Shown: piece after piece, positions 1-11,909 of the stretch
Position numbering within the stretch: the first letter of the stretch is position 1
Layout of the letters: each line of letters starts with the position of its first letter
From: Papiliotrema nemorosa
Lineage: Eukaryota; Basidiomycota; Tremellomycetes; Tremellales; Rhynchogastremaceae
NCBI GenBank assembly: GCA_032158125.1
Contig: JASKOT010000031.1
Coordinates: 62,001-126,000, forward strand
Reading direction: 5' to 3'
DNA: 64,000 nt
Program-made: the position numbers and the translations under genes
Notes under the pieces: generated by a model
Told to the model about the DNA's origin: nothing
The model's database searches: none
What the model saw: the letters and a program-made list of their open reading frames with translations, nothing else

Positions 1-2
1 AG

Positions 3-178
3 CTGCCGTACACCATGACTTTGGACAAGCCAGAGTCCTTCTGGGCGGCATGCCACAGACCTGTAAGTTCATGCCATTAATGTCTGAAGGCATAAAGCTG
101 ATCAACCAGAATGCTTTCCTCAACTTTGCGGCGATGGAGGGTGACGACGCAGCCGACGTCGAGAATAGTTTGGAGTAG
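3..178 (+). CDS. 3' end of an unidentified gene (partial)
   Basis: Only the last 42 codons lie in the window. A canonical 47-nt intron (GTAAGT...ACCAG) at 63-109 separates two in-frame exons, 3-62 and 110-178, ending at TAG 176-178. The spliced tail reads LPYTMTLDKPESFWAACHRP followed by NAFLNFAAMEGDDAADVENS and LE. It ends in an acidic stretch. Reading straight through 2-178 in another frame is also open, but it would ignore a perfect intron. I do not recognise the family; the rest of the gene lies to the left of the window. Confidence 0.55.
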   Translation, partial: AVHHDFGQARVLLGGMPQTCKFMPLMSEGIKLINQNAFLNFAAMEGDDAADVENSLE

Positions 179-453
179 GAGGCGTATACGATAGGTTACG
201 TTCATGTGTGTATCATAGGTTTCGATTCTTCGCTTTTATAGATACGCAGGGCACAGGTCACTGCGTATAGTACTATATATCCATGCATCCAGGCAATCAA
301 AGTTTGGGACACATGCAGAGGAGAGGTATGAAGCGTCGCGTGGGCTGTTGAACATGAAGTCATTCCAGACGCGTCCAACCCAAAATCAATCCGATCGACT
401 TCGGTTCTACCACTCTACATATTGTCGAACCCCCGTCTCCTTTCGACCGCTTC

Positions 454-3400
454 ATGGGGTCTGCATCCCCACAGAAGGCAGAGATCTCTTCTCAGGAAGC
501 ATCTCAAGCTTCCGCGGCGAGCTCTTCCCGGTCAATCTACTCTTTCTGGGGCAATGGAGCTGGACCATCGCAACCTCCACCTCCTCCCCCTCCAGCTAAG
601 CGCAAGAGGAAGAAGGCGGACGATGGAGCGTCCCAAGCCAAAATCGGCTTAAGCGCGGGAGGCGAGAAGACTTGGGTCATCAACAAGGATGTACCCTCAG
701 TAGCGGCTGAAGAGACGTCTGTCCAACCCAAGGGCAAGGGCAAAGCGAGGGCGAAGCAGAGCGGAGAGGAAGACGAGCTGAAGGAGATGGCGAAGAGGGC
801 AAAACAGGCGTCTGCAGGGATCAAGGGGAATACAAGAGGTCGCAAATGTCCTCCAGGCTCACCAGACGCTGAGGTATCGAGGATCACCGGTGAGAATTCT
901 TTGTACTTCGGTCAGACTGACGGGCGCTGACTGCCTCAGAGGATAGTAGCTTCATAGGCGCGGGGTCTTCGCCCCCACTTCCACCTGAACAGTACAAAGG
1001 CGATCCGTCTCGTGCGACTCGACCGTCGCCTATAAAGGCCAAGAAACCTGGACGTCCGAAGAAGACTGCTACTTCGAGCCCTTCAAAGGGTGATATTTCG
1101 CCAGAAATCATTCATGTCCTTTCATCAGATCCAATACAACCTACATCGTCCCCTTTGAGACTGAAGACTCTGGCACGGAACCAAGGACCCGATCTTGGCA
1201 TTCCTTCACTCTCTCGGACGGCGTCGGCATCTTCCAGAGGCGCGTTTGACGATCCTATAGATATCGAGGTCGAACCACACAGGCCGAAGAAGCTAGTCTT
1301 TGCCGCGGACAAGAAAGCTGCGCATCCGCTATTCGCTCGAGTCGCTGCGAAAGAAGTCAATACGACGAGAGCGTCGAGTGTGCTATCTGATGCTGCAACA
1401 TCGGATATCACGGGGGAAAATACATCAGCGAACGGGAAGAAGGCGAAAGCCGCAAAGACGGCCAAGGTGCATGCCTTCTTCAGCTCCAATGGCTCTGCGA
1501 GTGCTCCTGGCCAAGACAAAACAGGTTGGGGTAATGGGATCAAGCAAGGCGAAGAATGGAGGGCACCTTGGCCCACAGGAGACTTTGTACCGCCTATCCC
1601 GTCTGCCAATATGGCATCGCCTCGTTTGGATGCGAGTGTCAAACGGCGCAAGATATCCGCCAGATCAGATCTCGACCAGGAGAGGTGTTCGCAATACTGG
1701 GCATCCTACACACGATCTCTCGATACAACAAATCGGCCAAAGCAAAGGTCCTACGACAATGGACACACATCATCGCAGCAGACAACGCCGTACTTCGTCG
1801 CAGCTCAGCCTGCACTGATGGCGGCGAAAGACAGACGATCGGCATCAAAGCGAGAAACGTGGGCGGAGCTGTATAGGCCAATGAAAGCAGCGGAAGTTCT
1901 TGGTAACGAAGTCGAAGCGACATACCTGCGCGACTGGCTGCAGACCTTGTCTGTGGGGTCGACAGGCGAGAAGAAGCGGCCCATTATGAGGAAGGTGAAT
2001 CGCGCAACGGGCAAACTGTTTGAAGACTGGATAGTCGATGATGCGGGCATTTTCGGCGATCCGGTCGATGTCGATGACCTACACGAAGACGAAGAACAGG
2101 TCGAGTATGTTGAGTACGATGAACCAGATCTTGCGTTCGGTCAACGTGTCGACGAGTATCCCTCTCTTGACATCTGGCAACTCACAAATACGATTCTTCT
2201 CACCGGTCCCAATGGGTCTGGCAAGACAGCTGCTGTATACGCCGCGGCAACAGAGCTTGGATGGGAGGTGTTCGAGGTCAACCCGGGAATGGGCAGAAGA
2301 ACAGGAGCCAACCTGATGAGCTGGGTAGGGGATGTAGGTAAGAACCACCTTGTTGTCAATGGCTCCAAGATGAGCGAGGATTCCAGCAAAGCGGCAGGGG
2401 CGCTGCAGTCTTTCTTCGCCACGAACGGCAAGGCGAATCAGGAGCAGGCCACAGACGACGACAACTACCCGATCGCTGTGTCCGGAAGCCAGGGCTCTCA
2501 GGCAGATCCTATCCATATCGACGAGTCTCCGATGCAGGAGGCTGCACTCGATCTCGAATCTGCGATGTCGAACAAGGTTCGCCAGTCTCTCATCCTGATC
2601 GACGAAGCCGATATCTTGTACGGGGAAGAGACGACATTCTGGCCAGCTTTGGCGGCACTCATCTCCGAGTCTCGTCGGCCGGTCATCATTACCTGCAATG
2701 GTGAGTGGAATGTCTCAAGATAGTTGCCCGTCTGACATGTCAGATATCCGTCGGATTCAGCTATCGATTTTGCCTCTGCAAGTAATTCTTCGTTTTCAGC
2801 CCGCCCCGTCGTATCTGGCCATACCGTATCTCGAGTCGATCGCTCGGTCGCAAGGCATCAAGCAGCAAGAATATGGTTCTCGACTATACAAGAAGAGTAT
2901 CACATACCGCCCACCTATTACAGATCAGCCTCTCCCGCCAAATGGTAATGAACCTTTGCCTTACTTCGACCTCAGACATGCCATCATGCAGATGCAGCTT
3001 GACAGAGCAACCACTTGCGACATCGCTCAGGTATCGCAGCCCGATATGTCACTGGAGGAGATGCATCGAGCGATTGAGACGGCTTCATGGGTAGACAGCA
3101 ATGTCTCGCCAAGGTCGTGGGCGCTCTTGGACGTAAGTCCATCGCGTACTCGTGGACACCCGTACTCACTTCATAGGTGACGGACGTTGACCGCCTCGAG
3201 CCCTCGATGGACGATGAAATCGGGTGTCACGCGTTGCTCAAGCCGGATCACCATCATGACTTCTCAGTTTTACCCGCATATGACTATACGACCGCGATAT
3301 CCGACGAAGCGCTAAAGCTGGCTGGAAATGAGCCTTCATTACCAAGGGAACTTCAGATCGCTCGGTATGTGGCTTTTGGGCATCATATTGCTGAAGTATC

Positions 3401-3729
3401 GAATGCTAAAGAATCGCAGAGTCGACTTCGTCAGGTCGCTGTTGCCTTTGCTCGATCCCTTGATCCCCCTGTCTGCGCCTTTGCTCCCTTCTCCGGCGCT
3501 CTTTCTGCACTATTTGCCGGTGTTGCAAGACATGGTAGAATGGGAGGATGTCCTGGAGGCGGACAAAAAGGCGACTTTAGCCCGAGGGGAAGTTTGGATA
3601 AGTAGAAAAACGGGACGCCCGATTAGGTCTGCGCAAGGCGGGGAGCCAGAAGAGAGATACCTGATGGATGTGGAGGAGGACGGCTTGCAAGCGGCAAGGA
3701 ACTCCCGGCTGCCGCTCTGGCTCACCTGA
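454..3729 (+). CDS. ELG1: Elg1/ATAD5-type RFC-like clamp unloader subunit
   Basis: Likely the large subunit of the Elg1 replication factor C-like complex, which unloads PCNA from DNA after replication (family knowledge). Exons are 454-889, 940-2700, 2744-3132, 3177-3364 and 3420-3729, giving about 1027 aa. The first 450 residues are basic, low-complexity linker with a PIP-like SxxIxxFW near residue 25. An RFC-box-like segment (ETWAELYRP...EVLGNE) precedes Walker A GPNGSGKT (about residue 568) and Walker B LILIDEAD (about 696), followed by RRPVIITCND. Exons 3-5 carry the Elg1-specific C-terminal helical part. The start is the first ATG of this frame. The gene ends 161 bp before the convergent reductase gene. 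Confidence 0.88.
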
Positions 3730-3890
3730 CGCCGCGAACGCCTACTAGCACCAGAGATGTATCGTTGGCATGCATGTGCAGGGTGCAGGTGTGAAGAATT
3801 CCGCTTCCTCGGTTGAAGATCCTGTTCAAAGCTATATCTCACCAACTTGGGTCTCTTCATCACCGCCTCCATCTACGTTGGTCATCGTGA

Positions 3891-4955
3891 TCATTCTAAT
3901 TTGTACACTTGGTCCTCCTTTAGACCCATGTCAGCCAACAGTCCAGTCAATGGGCCTTGCTCTAGCATCCTTGTCAATCCCCCGCACAGAGGGTACATGT
4001 AGCTTGCAGATCAGCACATGACGACTGACGATACTCACTGTGGTGGAAGGCATACCAGGACCATGACCTTCTCTACGGTCGATCCAGTCTCGAGAACGCC
4101 CTTCATCGTTTCACGGCTGATGGACGTTGGTTCTGGTCGATGCACCCGGAGTCTCTTCCCAAACTTTTGCTGTAAAGCCGATATGAACCCCCCTTGCTCT
4201 GCCCAATCCTCTTTCCCAGGGTTCGGCTGCATGTGAACAAGATGTAAATCGGGTGTCGATTGATTTTCGCTGGATGGTAGACGGGAAAGCAGTTGAAGAA
4301 ACGGCGCTACCCCTGTCCCCGTAGATATCATCACTATGCGATCAAACTCTTGAGGTTTGATGGCGAATGTCGGGATGGGTCCCCTCATTTCGACGTTCTG
4401 ACCTTCCTGAAGGGAATGTACTAGCCTGTCTAGTTAGCGACCTCTGCCTAGGGCGGTAACCCACCTTCCGACCTCACCACCTCTTACTCGCTTCACTACC
4501 ATTTTCACGTCCGCGTCTGCCCCCGGATCATTCACCGGAGTGTATGGCCTCTCGATCTGGATATCCGGTGCACCAATCATCATGTGCTGTACCACAATCT
4601 CCCCCTCCTCAGCCCGAGTACCATCGCGCTTGTAGGGATTCTTGAAGTGATCAGAGGCGGGTGGAGGTATTGCTATCGATACCAGCTTGTGCGAAGGCGC
4701 TATCGTGGATGTGGAAGCTACTGTCTGAGTGGTGTAGAGTTGCGGGTTGAGCGAAGGCTTCGAGCCGCCTAAATACCAATAGAGACCGGGCAAAAGGGCG
4801 ATCGACAGTCCGAGTGGAAATGGCCATCTGAAGCGTTTGGGCGGATGAGGAGGTGGTATAGTCGAGTGACAACGTCGACAAATCACTCTGGAGGGTACCC
4901 TACAGCTTGACAGACGCCTTGAAGCGCGCAGCAGACCTTCGCGGTGTATGCTCAT
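3891..4955 (-). CDS. Mitochondrial cytochrome-b5-reductase-like flavoprotein (Mcr1/Cyc2-like)
   Basis: NAD(P)H-dependent FAD oxidoreductase of the ferredoxin-reductase fold. Exons (minus strand) are 4465-4955, 4039-4425 and 3891-4002; introns are 39 and 36 nt; product about 329 aa. A basic, Arg/Ser-rich N-terminus suggests a mitochondrial targeting peptide. It is followed by a hydrophobic segment (FPLGLSIALLPGLYWYLGG), so a membrane anchor is likely. FAD-binding ERPYTPVN, the GEVGR...GPIPTFA segment, NAD-binding STGTGVAPFLQLL and C-terminal QGPLTGLLADMG...DQVYKLE fit the family. The usual CGPP near the C-terminus reads CLPP here. The GEVGR motif and mitochondrial context would also suit a Cyc2-like protein (cytochrome c maturation), so I leave the symbol empty. 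Confidence 0.8.
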
Positions 4956-5119
4956 GCTTTGGATTTGAGGTGTTGGACTGATCGACTGGACTTTCTGAAA
5001 TATCAGATGGCAGGGTGGGTCATCTATTTAGCCGAAGTTTAGCCGAGAAATCAATCATCCCACCGCAGAATATGGTGCAGCTCTTGATGTGTCTATCCTT
5101 CGACCATCATCGCCTGACA
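4956..5119. promoter_or_regulatory. Shared divergent promoter, reductase/Cactin
   Basis: Only 164 bp separate the reductase start (minus) from the chosen Cactin start (plus), so both promoters must overlap here. The Cactin frame is open upstream to 5015 with further ATGs, so the Cactin leader may be even shorter. No specific motif was recognised. Confidence 0.4.
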
Positions 5120-7686
5120 ATGCCGCGATCTCCTTCCTTTGCCGCTGGTCGCGACGAATCAAGACGTCGAGACGATCTTGACCGACGTCAGGGGGGACAG
5201 GGCTTGAGTTCTAGGTTAAGAGGCAAAGAGAGGGGAGACCGAGACGAGGAACGGTCCAGGCGGCACAGAGACTATGACGATGATACTGATAGAGAGAGAA
5301 GAAGGCGTCGAGACAAAGACAGAGATGAGGATGATGAGGCTAGAAGGGAGAGGAAGAGACGGGAGAGAGACCGAAGCCGAGAGCGGGACCGCGATCGGAG
5401 GGATAGGAAAGAGAAACGTCGCAAAGAGTCGGTGATGCCCTATAGCACGACCATGTCACTAACGTACGGCAGCTCTCGCAGTCCCTCACCATCAAGACAG
5501 CGGCGAAAGGGTGAAAAAGCGTCAGCGCGAGCTACCGCTAGAAGGGAGACGGAACTGGAACGCTCCCGAGCTCTAGCAGAAGTTTCCATGTACTCGGCAG
5601 TCGACAACCCCTTTCATGATGCCAATCTGACTGAGCAATTTGTCTGGGGCAAGAAACGTGAAAAGGAGAAGAAAGCTGGTCTCTCTTCCGATGATATCGC
5701 TAGGAAGGACGCTATACGCCGTATGGAGGCCAAGGAAGAATTGAACAAGCTCAACAAGCGCAGAGCAGATAGAGAGGCTGAAATGGCTTTGCGGGAAAAG
5801 GAGGAGATACAGATGAAGAGATTGGCGGAAGATGCTCAAATGGCAGAGTGGATTGCAAAGGAGGACGACTTTCAGCTCGAGCAAAGTCGTAGGAGAGCGG
5901 GTATCAGATTACGCGAACAAAGGGCGAAAGCTATCGATTTCTTGGCTATTAACCTGCGTTTCGCAGATGCGAGGGCTCTTGGGCGACACACGGCTGCTAT
6001 CGGCGCTCTAGCGAATCCAAGGAAGAGTGAGGTGGAACGTGAAGAGGAGGAAGAGGGATGGGGCTGGGCAGATGCCGGTTTCGAGTTCGAGATTGATGAG
6101 CCGTGGAAGATCTTCGACGTGTGTGACCGCCATGAGGTGTCATCACTACTCGCTGACAATGTGCAGAACCTCAATGAGGAAGATTGCGTCGAACTTGAAC
6201 AGGACATCAAGATGTACCTATCGCTGGAGAAGTCGCCTATCAACATCGAATTTTGGGATGTGAGCTGTTTTTCTCGTGTTGTTGACGTAATTGACTTGTA
6301 GGCTATGATGGTAGTCTGTCAGCATCATCTAGATAGGTTCCGCGATCCGGAGGGCGGGGAAGCAGGGCGGATGCGCGACACTGAAGTCGATCGAGCGGCC
6401 GGCAAAGTAGTCTCCGGACTCAGCTTGTCCCGCCTGATCGAGCTGGAGAACAAGACAAGCGCCATGCTTCGAAGCGGTCAGCCTGTTGATGGAGAGTTCT
6501 GGGACCTCGTTTTGAAAATGATACATGTCGAGAAGGCTATAGTACGCCTACCTTTAGATCAAGTCAACCTAACGCTGATGTCTCTAGTCGAAGCTAAACT
6601 CGATTCACGAAGTCGTCTTGAAGAACCGTCTGGAACAGTTCAAGAAACGACAGCGGGAAGACGCAGCAAGAGTCCAGGCTGAACTTGGTGGTTCCTTTGC
6701 CGAGCAAACGGGAGATGGAGCTGGTGAAACGAATGGTGGCGATGAGGCAGACGATGAGATGGACGAAGATGACCGAGTTGAGGAGTACGATCCATCCATG
6801 TCTCCGAAACCGCTTGAGCTTCGTGCGATACATATGGATGACCGAAGACTCCCCATCACCACAGAGGAGGAGTTCATGCGAGACTTGGTGCGTCGAGTCT
6901 CATGTAAGCTGGGCAGTGCTAAGAAACTAGTTTGGATCCAGACATGCGATTACCTCCGCGACATTTGTACCGAAACAGCAGATCGCACGAATTGAGGAAC
7001 CTGAACCTGCGCCGGTACCGTCCGGATCACGTGTATCGGCAGCGGAGCTCGAGACTGAGCGGTACTTCCGAGCGCAGGCACAGATTGAGAAGAACGAGCT
7101 GGGGTCAGAAGAAAGTGAAGAGGAGTTTGGCGATCTGGCAGATGGTCTCGACTTGGCCGCGCCCACGAATTATGACTGGAGCGATCGATACCGGCCTCGA
7201 AAGCCTCGATACTTCAACCGTGTTCATACTGGTTTCGAGTGGAGTCGATACAACCAGACCCATTACGAGTGAGTAGAATTTTGGCTTCGCTCAGTCACGA
7301 CTCATGCTTAGCGCGGACAACCCGCCGCCCAAAGTAGTTCAGGGCTACAAGTTCAACATCTTCTACCCCGATCTCATGTGAGCTCGAGCATCTGTTCTTG
7401 ACCGTGAAAAGCTAACATGATCAGCGACAAGAGCGAAGCTCCGTCGTACTATATCAAGAAGATTCCCGGCGATTTCGATACCCAAATCATTGTGTTTACT
7501 GCTGGACCGCCTTACGAAGATATAGCGTTCCGGATCGTTCGACGACCATGGGAGTACTCGCATCGAAGAGGTTTCAGGAGTTTGTTCGACAAAGGCGTGT
7601 TACAGTGTCAGTCCACATTGTCCTCGCATGACCAAGCTGACGAGCCAGTGTACTTCAACTTTGGTCGAAACTTCTATCGCAAGTAG
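5120..7686 (+). CDS. CACTIN: Cactin, spliceosome-associated protein
   Basis: Cactin binds the spliceosome and supports splicing fidelity in animals and fission yeast (Cay1) (family knowledge). Exons are 5120-6259, 6302-6541, 6588-6887, 6931-7268, 7312-7377, 7425-7606 and 7649-7686, giving about 767 aa. The N-terminal ~130 residues are an Arg/Asp/Glu-rich RD/RE tract, then MYSAVDNPFHDANLTEQFVW opens the conserved middle domain (...KAIDFLAINLRF...). The C-terminal Cactin domain is very well kept: KPRYFNRVHTGFEWSRYNQT, NPPPKVVQGYKFNIFYPDL, PWEYSHRRGF and the terminal YFNFGRNFYRK. I chose ATG 5120 (MPRSPSFAAG); in-frame ATGs upstream (from 5015) add 35 uncharacteristic residues. The last donor is GTCAGT, needed to give GVLQLYFNF. 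Confidence 0.92.
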
Positions 7687-7849
7687 CAGCCTGCACCACA
7701 GACTTGCGCACATATGGCCATCGTATGTCGGGTGGAAGCAGGACTATGCATACATGTCGAGTAGAGATACAACCAGAGTCAGTAATACAACGTGGATAGA
7801 TCTTTGAGGAAGCACAATTCTCCGCCCTGCAAGGAGCCCACTGTTGCAG

Positions 7850-8423
7850 CTAGCTCGCTACTCCTTCCCATTCCTTCACTGCAAACGCATTGGCTCCACC
7901 TCTTTTTTGCATTTTACTCCGATGTCTCTCCCTCTTCTTCTCTTTGCGCTTATCTCTCCATCCCCATCCTCTCCTATCTGATTCGTCCGGTCCTACAGGC
8001 GCTAGACCCGGTTCGTCTGCCCATGCTGCTACTTCGTACGCGTTTGCCCTTTGTTCCGATTCAAGCACTGTAGTGAGGTAACTTTGTCGACGAAGACGTT
8101 GGTTGTATCGGATCCAAGAGGTGATCTGATATTCAGCAAAATCTCAATGAATCGCTTCTCGAACAATCATGAGGGAATGAGGGGCATGATAAGTAGAGTA
8201 AGAGGTGTTTGTGCGAGGTGGAATGTAAGGGTTATGTATTGCAATGGCTCACTTTGAGGGTGATGATCAATGCCGAGAGGGCGAGAACGATTATACCTGC
8301 CGCGACGGCAGTACGGACAATCTTGCTTGTAGCATAGGAATAAGGTGTAATGGTGGTCGATCCGGGAGGAGCGGTCTGAGAATGGGTACCTGTCGCTTTC
8401 GGGGCCGTAGTGAGAGATACCAT
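7850..8423 (-). CDS. Small single-pass membrane protein, unknown function
   Basis: Two exons, 8253-8423 and 7850-8125, joined across a 127-nt intron, give about 148 aa. Residues 35-57 form one hydrophobic segment (TAVAAGIIVLALSALIITLK). The N-terminal side is Ser/Thr-rich. The C-terminal side starts with a basic stretch (RYNQRLRRQ) and ends in a strongly Lys/Arg-rich tail (KRKEKKRERHRSKMQKR). By the positive-inside rule the tail is probably cytosolic. I do not recognise the family. It lies convergent to Cactin (163 bp apart) and 312 bp downstream of the NUP2 stop codon side. The exon join is frame-consistent, but the acceptor (ATATCAG) is chosen only by frame. Confidence 0.6.
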
Positions 8424-8735
8424 CTTAATAGCGTCTGAGCGGACCGCTACGAGTATGGGTTATCGAGCGTGGAACGACCGTGAGATTGTGCTATATTCTT
8501 AGCATTATGATATGTAAGATAGTTCAATCCAAGAGAAGGAAGGATGTTGAGGTACTGGATGGCTTTCAACTTGGTGGAGGCGCGATGACCAAATTGGTAC
8601 GATTGTGAAAGGTGACCTTTTGGCGAAGTAGACAAAGATGCATGGCCTATCCTCATGACTGCTGATGTACGTGCTGCATGGCATTGGGACCGGCACGCAA
8701 CTCCTAGGCTGACCCTACATGTCCACAGCCATTCA

Positions 8736-11370
8736 TTACTTTTTCAACTCTGCAACTTCCTTCTTGACCGCCTCGACAAATCCATTGATCATATCCGCAT
8801 TCTTCATCCTTAACAGATATGTCGCTGGCTGACCTGTGAGATCAAAGCCAGAGAACTTGACACTGGTCTTTTCAGGTATAGGATCAAGTCTCTCGGACAC
8901 TGCCATATTCTGTCATCGTCAACTGGGCGGTTCCAGGCAGGGAAGCTAATAACTCACCAATATGATCATTCCACTTCCGTCTGTCCTCATAAGCAACCTC
9001 CTCTTGGATGTCTCTGTATTCTTCTTCAACTTGAGATTACCCAAACCGACCGCATCATACTTTCCATCGGCAAACTTGAACAGCTTGGCCCGAGATTCGT
9101 GTAGCGTATCTTCTCCTTCTTCCCCTACACCGCCTTGTTCGGCAAGGTTGACCGAGGGCTCTACGGGTTCAGGTGTGGCCTCGGCGGTTGCATCGACACT
9201 GTTGGCAGCACTTTCGTTGGCGGACTCCGGTGCTGAAGTAACGGCGTTTGAGCCGAAAGCGGGCGTTTTGGCCGGACCAGAGGTCGCTTGACCAAACGAG
9301 AATGGGGCGACCGGAGCAGCTTTTTTAGCATCCTGTCCGAAGGAGAAGGACGGTGTTGAGGAGGCGGCCCCACCGAAAGCAGAACTCGACGGTGAAGGCG
9401 CTGAGAATGAGAAGCCCGTCGAAGGAATCTTTGGCGCAGAAGACTCTGGGGTGGTCGTCGACCCAAAGCTGAAAGATGGTGCGGGGCTGGTTGAAGAGTA
9501 TCCGGAGCTGCTACCGATGCTGAAGCCACCTGAGCCGGAAGAAGCTGCACCAAATCCAAATCCGGTGGGTTTGCCTGCGCCGGGTGTGCTGGAGGTTGCC
9601 GACGCTCCACCAAACGACAACTGGGGAGCAGATCCTCCAGGGCCGAATTTTCCAAGCTTGGCGGGGGGCGTTGTCGATGACACACTCTCGAGGTTCGCGG
9701 ACGGGGTGAAAGACTTGGAGTCTGGAGTCGAGGGTTGCAGAGGTCCAGAAGGAGCGAACGAGAACAGACTGGAGGTGGGCTTCTTGTCCGTGGAGGGTGT
9801 GCCGATGGAATTGGAGGGACCGAACGAGAAGGATTTGGCAGGCGTGGCTGCCTCCTTCTTCTCTTCTGTCTCCTTTGTCTCAGAATCGGTCTTGCCGTCA
9901 ATCACATCTTGTACCAGCTTTGTGACATCCGCAGACGGCTTTTTGGGCGTGTCGACAGGTTTGGGCGTACTCTCGGCCGATTTGGATCCAAAAGAGAATG
10001 AGAAGGGGGATGAAGAAGAAGTCGAGTTTCCAGAGGGAACAGTAGGCGTGAAACCCTTTCCAAAGGTTGAGCTACTGCCCGTCACAGGCTTGGACGAGGT
10101 TTGACCACCAAAGGTGAAACCACCGCTAGGTACCGACGGCAGGGTTGCTGTTGGTTTGGATGCGGTGGACGAACCCGCGGCAGAAGCTGCAGAAGAGCTC
10201 GACGATATCGCGGTACTCTGTGGTGTCTTGAAGCCGGATTTGGCGGACGCCTCGTCGAGGTGCTTTCGGTATTGCTCAGCCAGCCCAGGGAGAATGTCGC
10301 CGAGGTTGGCAAAAGAGTCCTTCTCGAGAGTACTGGTGATGAAAGACAAGGTGGATACGTTCAAGCCTCGTAACGAGGTGTAGTATCTGACTTCACCTTC
10401 CTGAGGAGGTGAAGCTAGTGATGGAGCAGGCTTTGAGGAGGTTGTAGCAGGTGTGGAGGACTCGGCGGGGAATTGCGAAGCGCTCACAACAGAATTACCG
10501 TTAGCTGCGGAGGTCGAAGTCGATGCCGAGAATGCCACGGCATCACCAGCAGGCTTCGCGGTGACGTCGGGGCTACTAGTGGAGCCAAACAGCGGCGCAG
10601 AGGCTTGACCGAATGATATTGAAGCGGTTGTTGATCCATTTGATTTCTCAGCTGAAGTTGCTGTATTCGGTTGGCCAAACGAGAATGGGGTCGAGCTCGA
10701 TGTAGAGGCAGCAGAAGCAGCAGAAAATGGGGAAGAAGTCGATGCTTTTGCGCCGAACGATATGCCTGCAAAGGGGTTCTTTGCTGTCGACGGTTCAGTG
10801 CTTGCAGTAGATGACTGGCTCTTTTGCGTCGACACGGAGGTGGGATTAGGTGCAGTAAACGAAAAGCCGGAGAAGGGCGCCGGGGCAGAAGCGGCAGGCG
10901 CAGGAGCGGCGAAGCTGGTGGTCGGCGCCGCGGTGGATGTCGATGTCTGACCGAATGAGAATCCACTGAAGGGCGATGCGGCAGGAGCAGCAGGAGCGGG
11001 AGTGGTGTTAGCTCCGAATGAGAAGCCGGCGAAGGCAGCTGGCTTAGCCGCTGGCTCTGCTGAAGGAGTTGGAGCCTGTCATTCAGCAGACTCCCATCTC
11101 GTCGGACCACATCAACTCACAGGAGCTGGAGCAGATGCGCCTCCTCTTTTGGGCAGACCTCGGATTCTAGCAGATTTAGCACGTTGAACGACATGTCCTA
11201 CTCACTTTCTTCCAGCGACAGGCGCTAGTGGCTGATCTCGTTCGCCGGGCTGCTCGATGTCAGTATATCTTACCGATTCAGGCTGAGCCACTCACATCCT
11301 GCTCGTTGTCGCCGCGATCCTCGTCGTAATCATCCCGGGTAATCTGATCTCCTGCTCCTCGTTTTGCCAT
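8736..11370 (-). CDS. NUP2: Nup2/Nup50-type FG nucleoporin with RanBD
   Basis: Mobile nuclear-pore protein that binds importin alpha and Ran and helps release and recycle cargo (family knowledge). Exons are 11296-11370, 11206-11249, 11121-11166, 8958-11075 and 8736-8909, giving about 818 aa. The N-terminus (MAKRGAGDQITRDDYDED, then RKIRGLPKR) matches the conserved Nup2/Nup50 importin-binding start. The middle has about a dozen FSFG/FxFG repeats in Ser/Thr/Pro/Ala-rich linkers, with a conserved block (YYTSLRGLNVSTLSFITS) near its first third. The C-terminus is a Ran-binding domain: ESRAKLFKFADGKYDAVGLG, RLLMRTDGSGMIIL, and SVKFSGFDLTGQPATYLLRM. It starts 539 bp from the divergent UBP2 gene. 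Confidence 0.92.
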
Positions 11371-11909
11371 GATGACGGAGCGTTGCAAATATAGATTATA
11401 CTTTTCCTTTGTTTACCTCCAAATTGTACTCTTGATGCCTAATGGCCCCGATGACCTGTGACCTATGCGTATGCGTTGAACCAGGTGGAATGAACAGATG
11501 GGATGCTAGCTATATAACTCGAGAGGGGGTCGAAGATGCTTTTGGGCTGTCGCGTGGCTGCCACGTGGTTAAAGTCGATTCCCCCTCCGTCATGAGTCCG
11601 TCGAGGTTTCAGTCCACCTTGTATACCAAGATTCCACACCTCATCTATCGACCCCGACCACAAGTCACAGGATCGTGGGACTGTCCAGGAAGGCATTGAC
11701 GAGTGCTGGTGAGTCTTCATGCGATGATACAACATCAACCAGCTCCCGACGGGCCCAGTGAGGAACATTTCGGGTAGTGAAGCGGTGCGCCCCTATACCG
11801 GACTGTGACTGTTCAGGAATCCACAAATTTTGGAGCTGCTAGTGGTCCTTCGGCCTCGCGATGTTTCAATCATGTATATGCCGACTGATGTGACAGCTAG
11901 AGCTCGAGG
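11371..11909. promoter_or_regulatory. Divergent intergenic region NUP2/UBP2
   Basis: 539 bp between two divergent starts. Short open frames exist on both strands (for example 11442-11699) but show no protein-like pattern, so I read this as shared promoter and leader sequence. No recognisable motif was found. Confidence 0.4.

Noticed and set aside
2..178. Uninterrupted reading frame 2 at the left edge
   Set aside because: It is open, but it runs through a perfect 47-nt intron (GTAAGT...ACCAG). Frame 3 joins across that intron in phase 0 to the same stop, which is more likely.
9451..10104. 217-codon open frame on the plus strand
   Set aside because: It is the mirror of the Ser/Thr/Gly-rich FG-repeat region of NUP2; the composition only reflects the antisense of FSFG linkers.
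11442..11768. Open frames on both strands in the NUP2/UBP2 divergent region
   Set aside because: Short, overlapping, no protein-like pattern; they sit where both promoters must lie.
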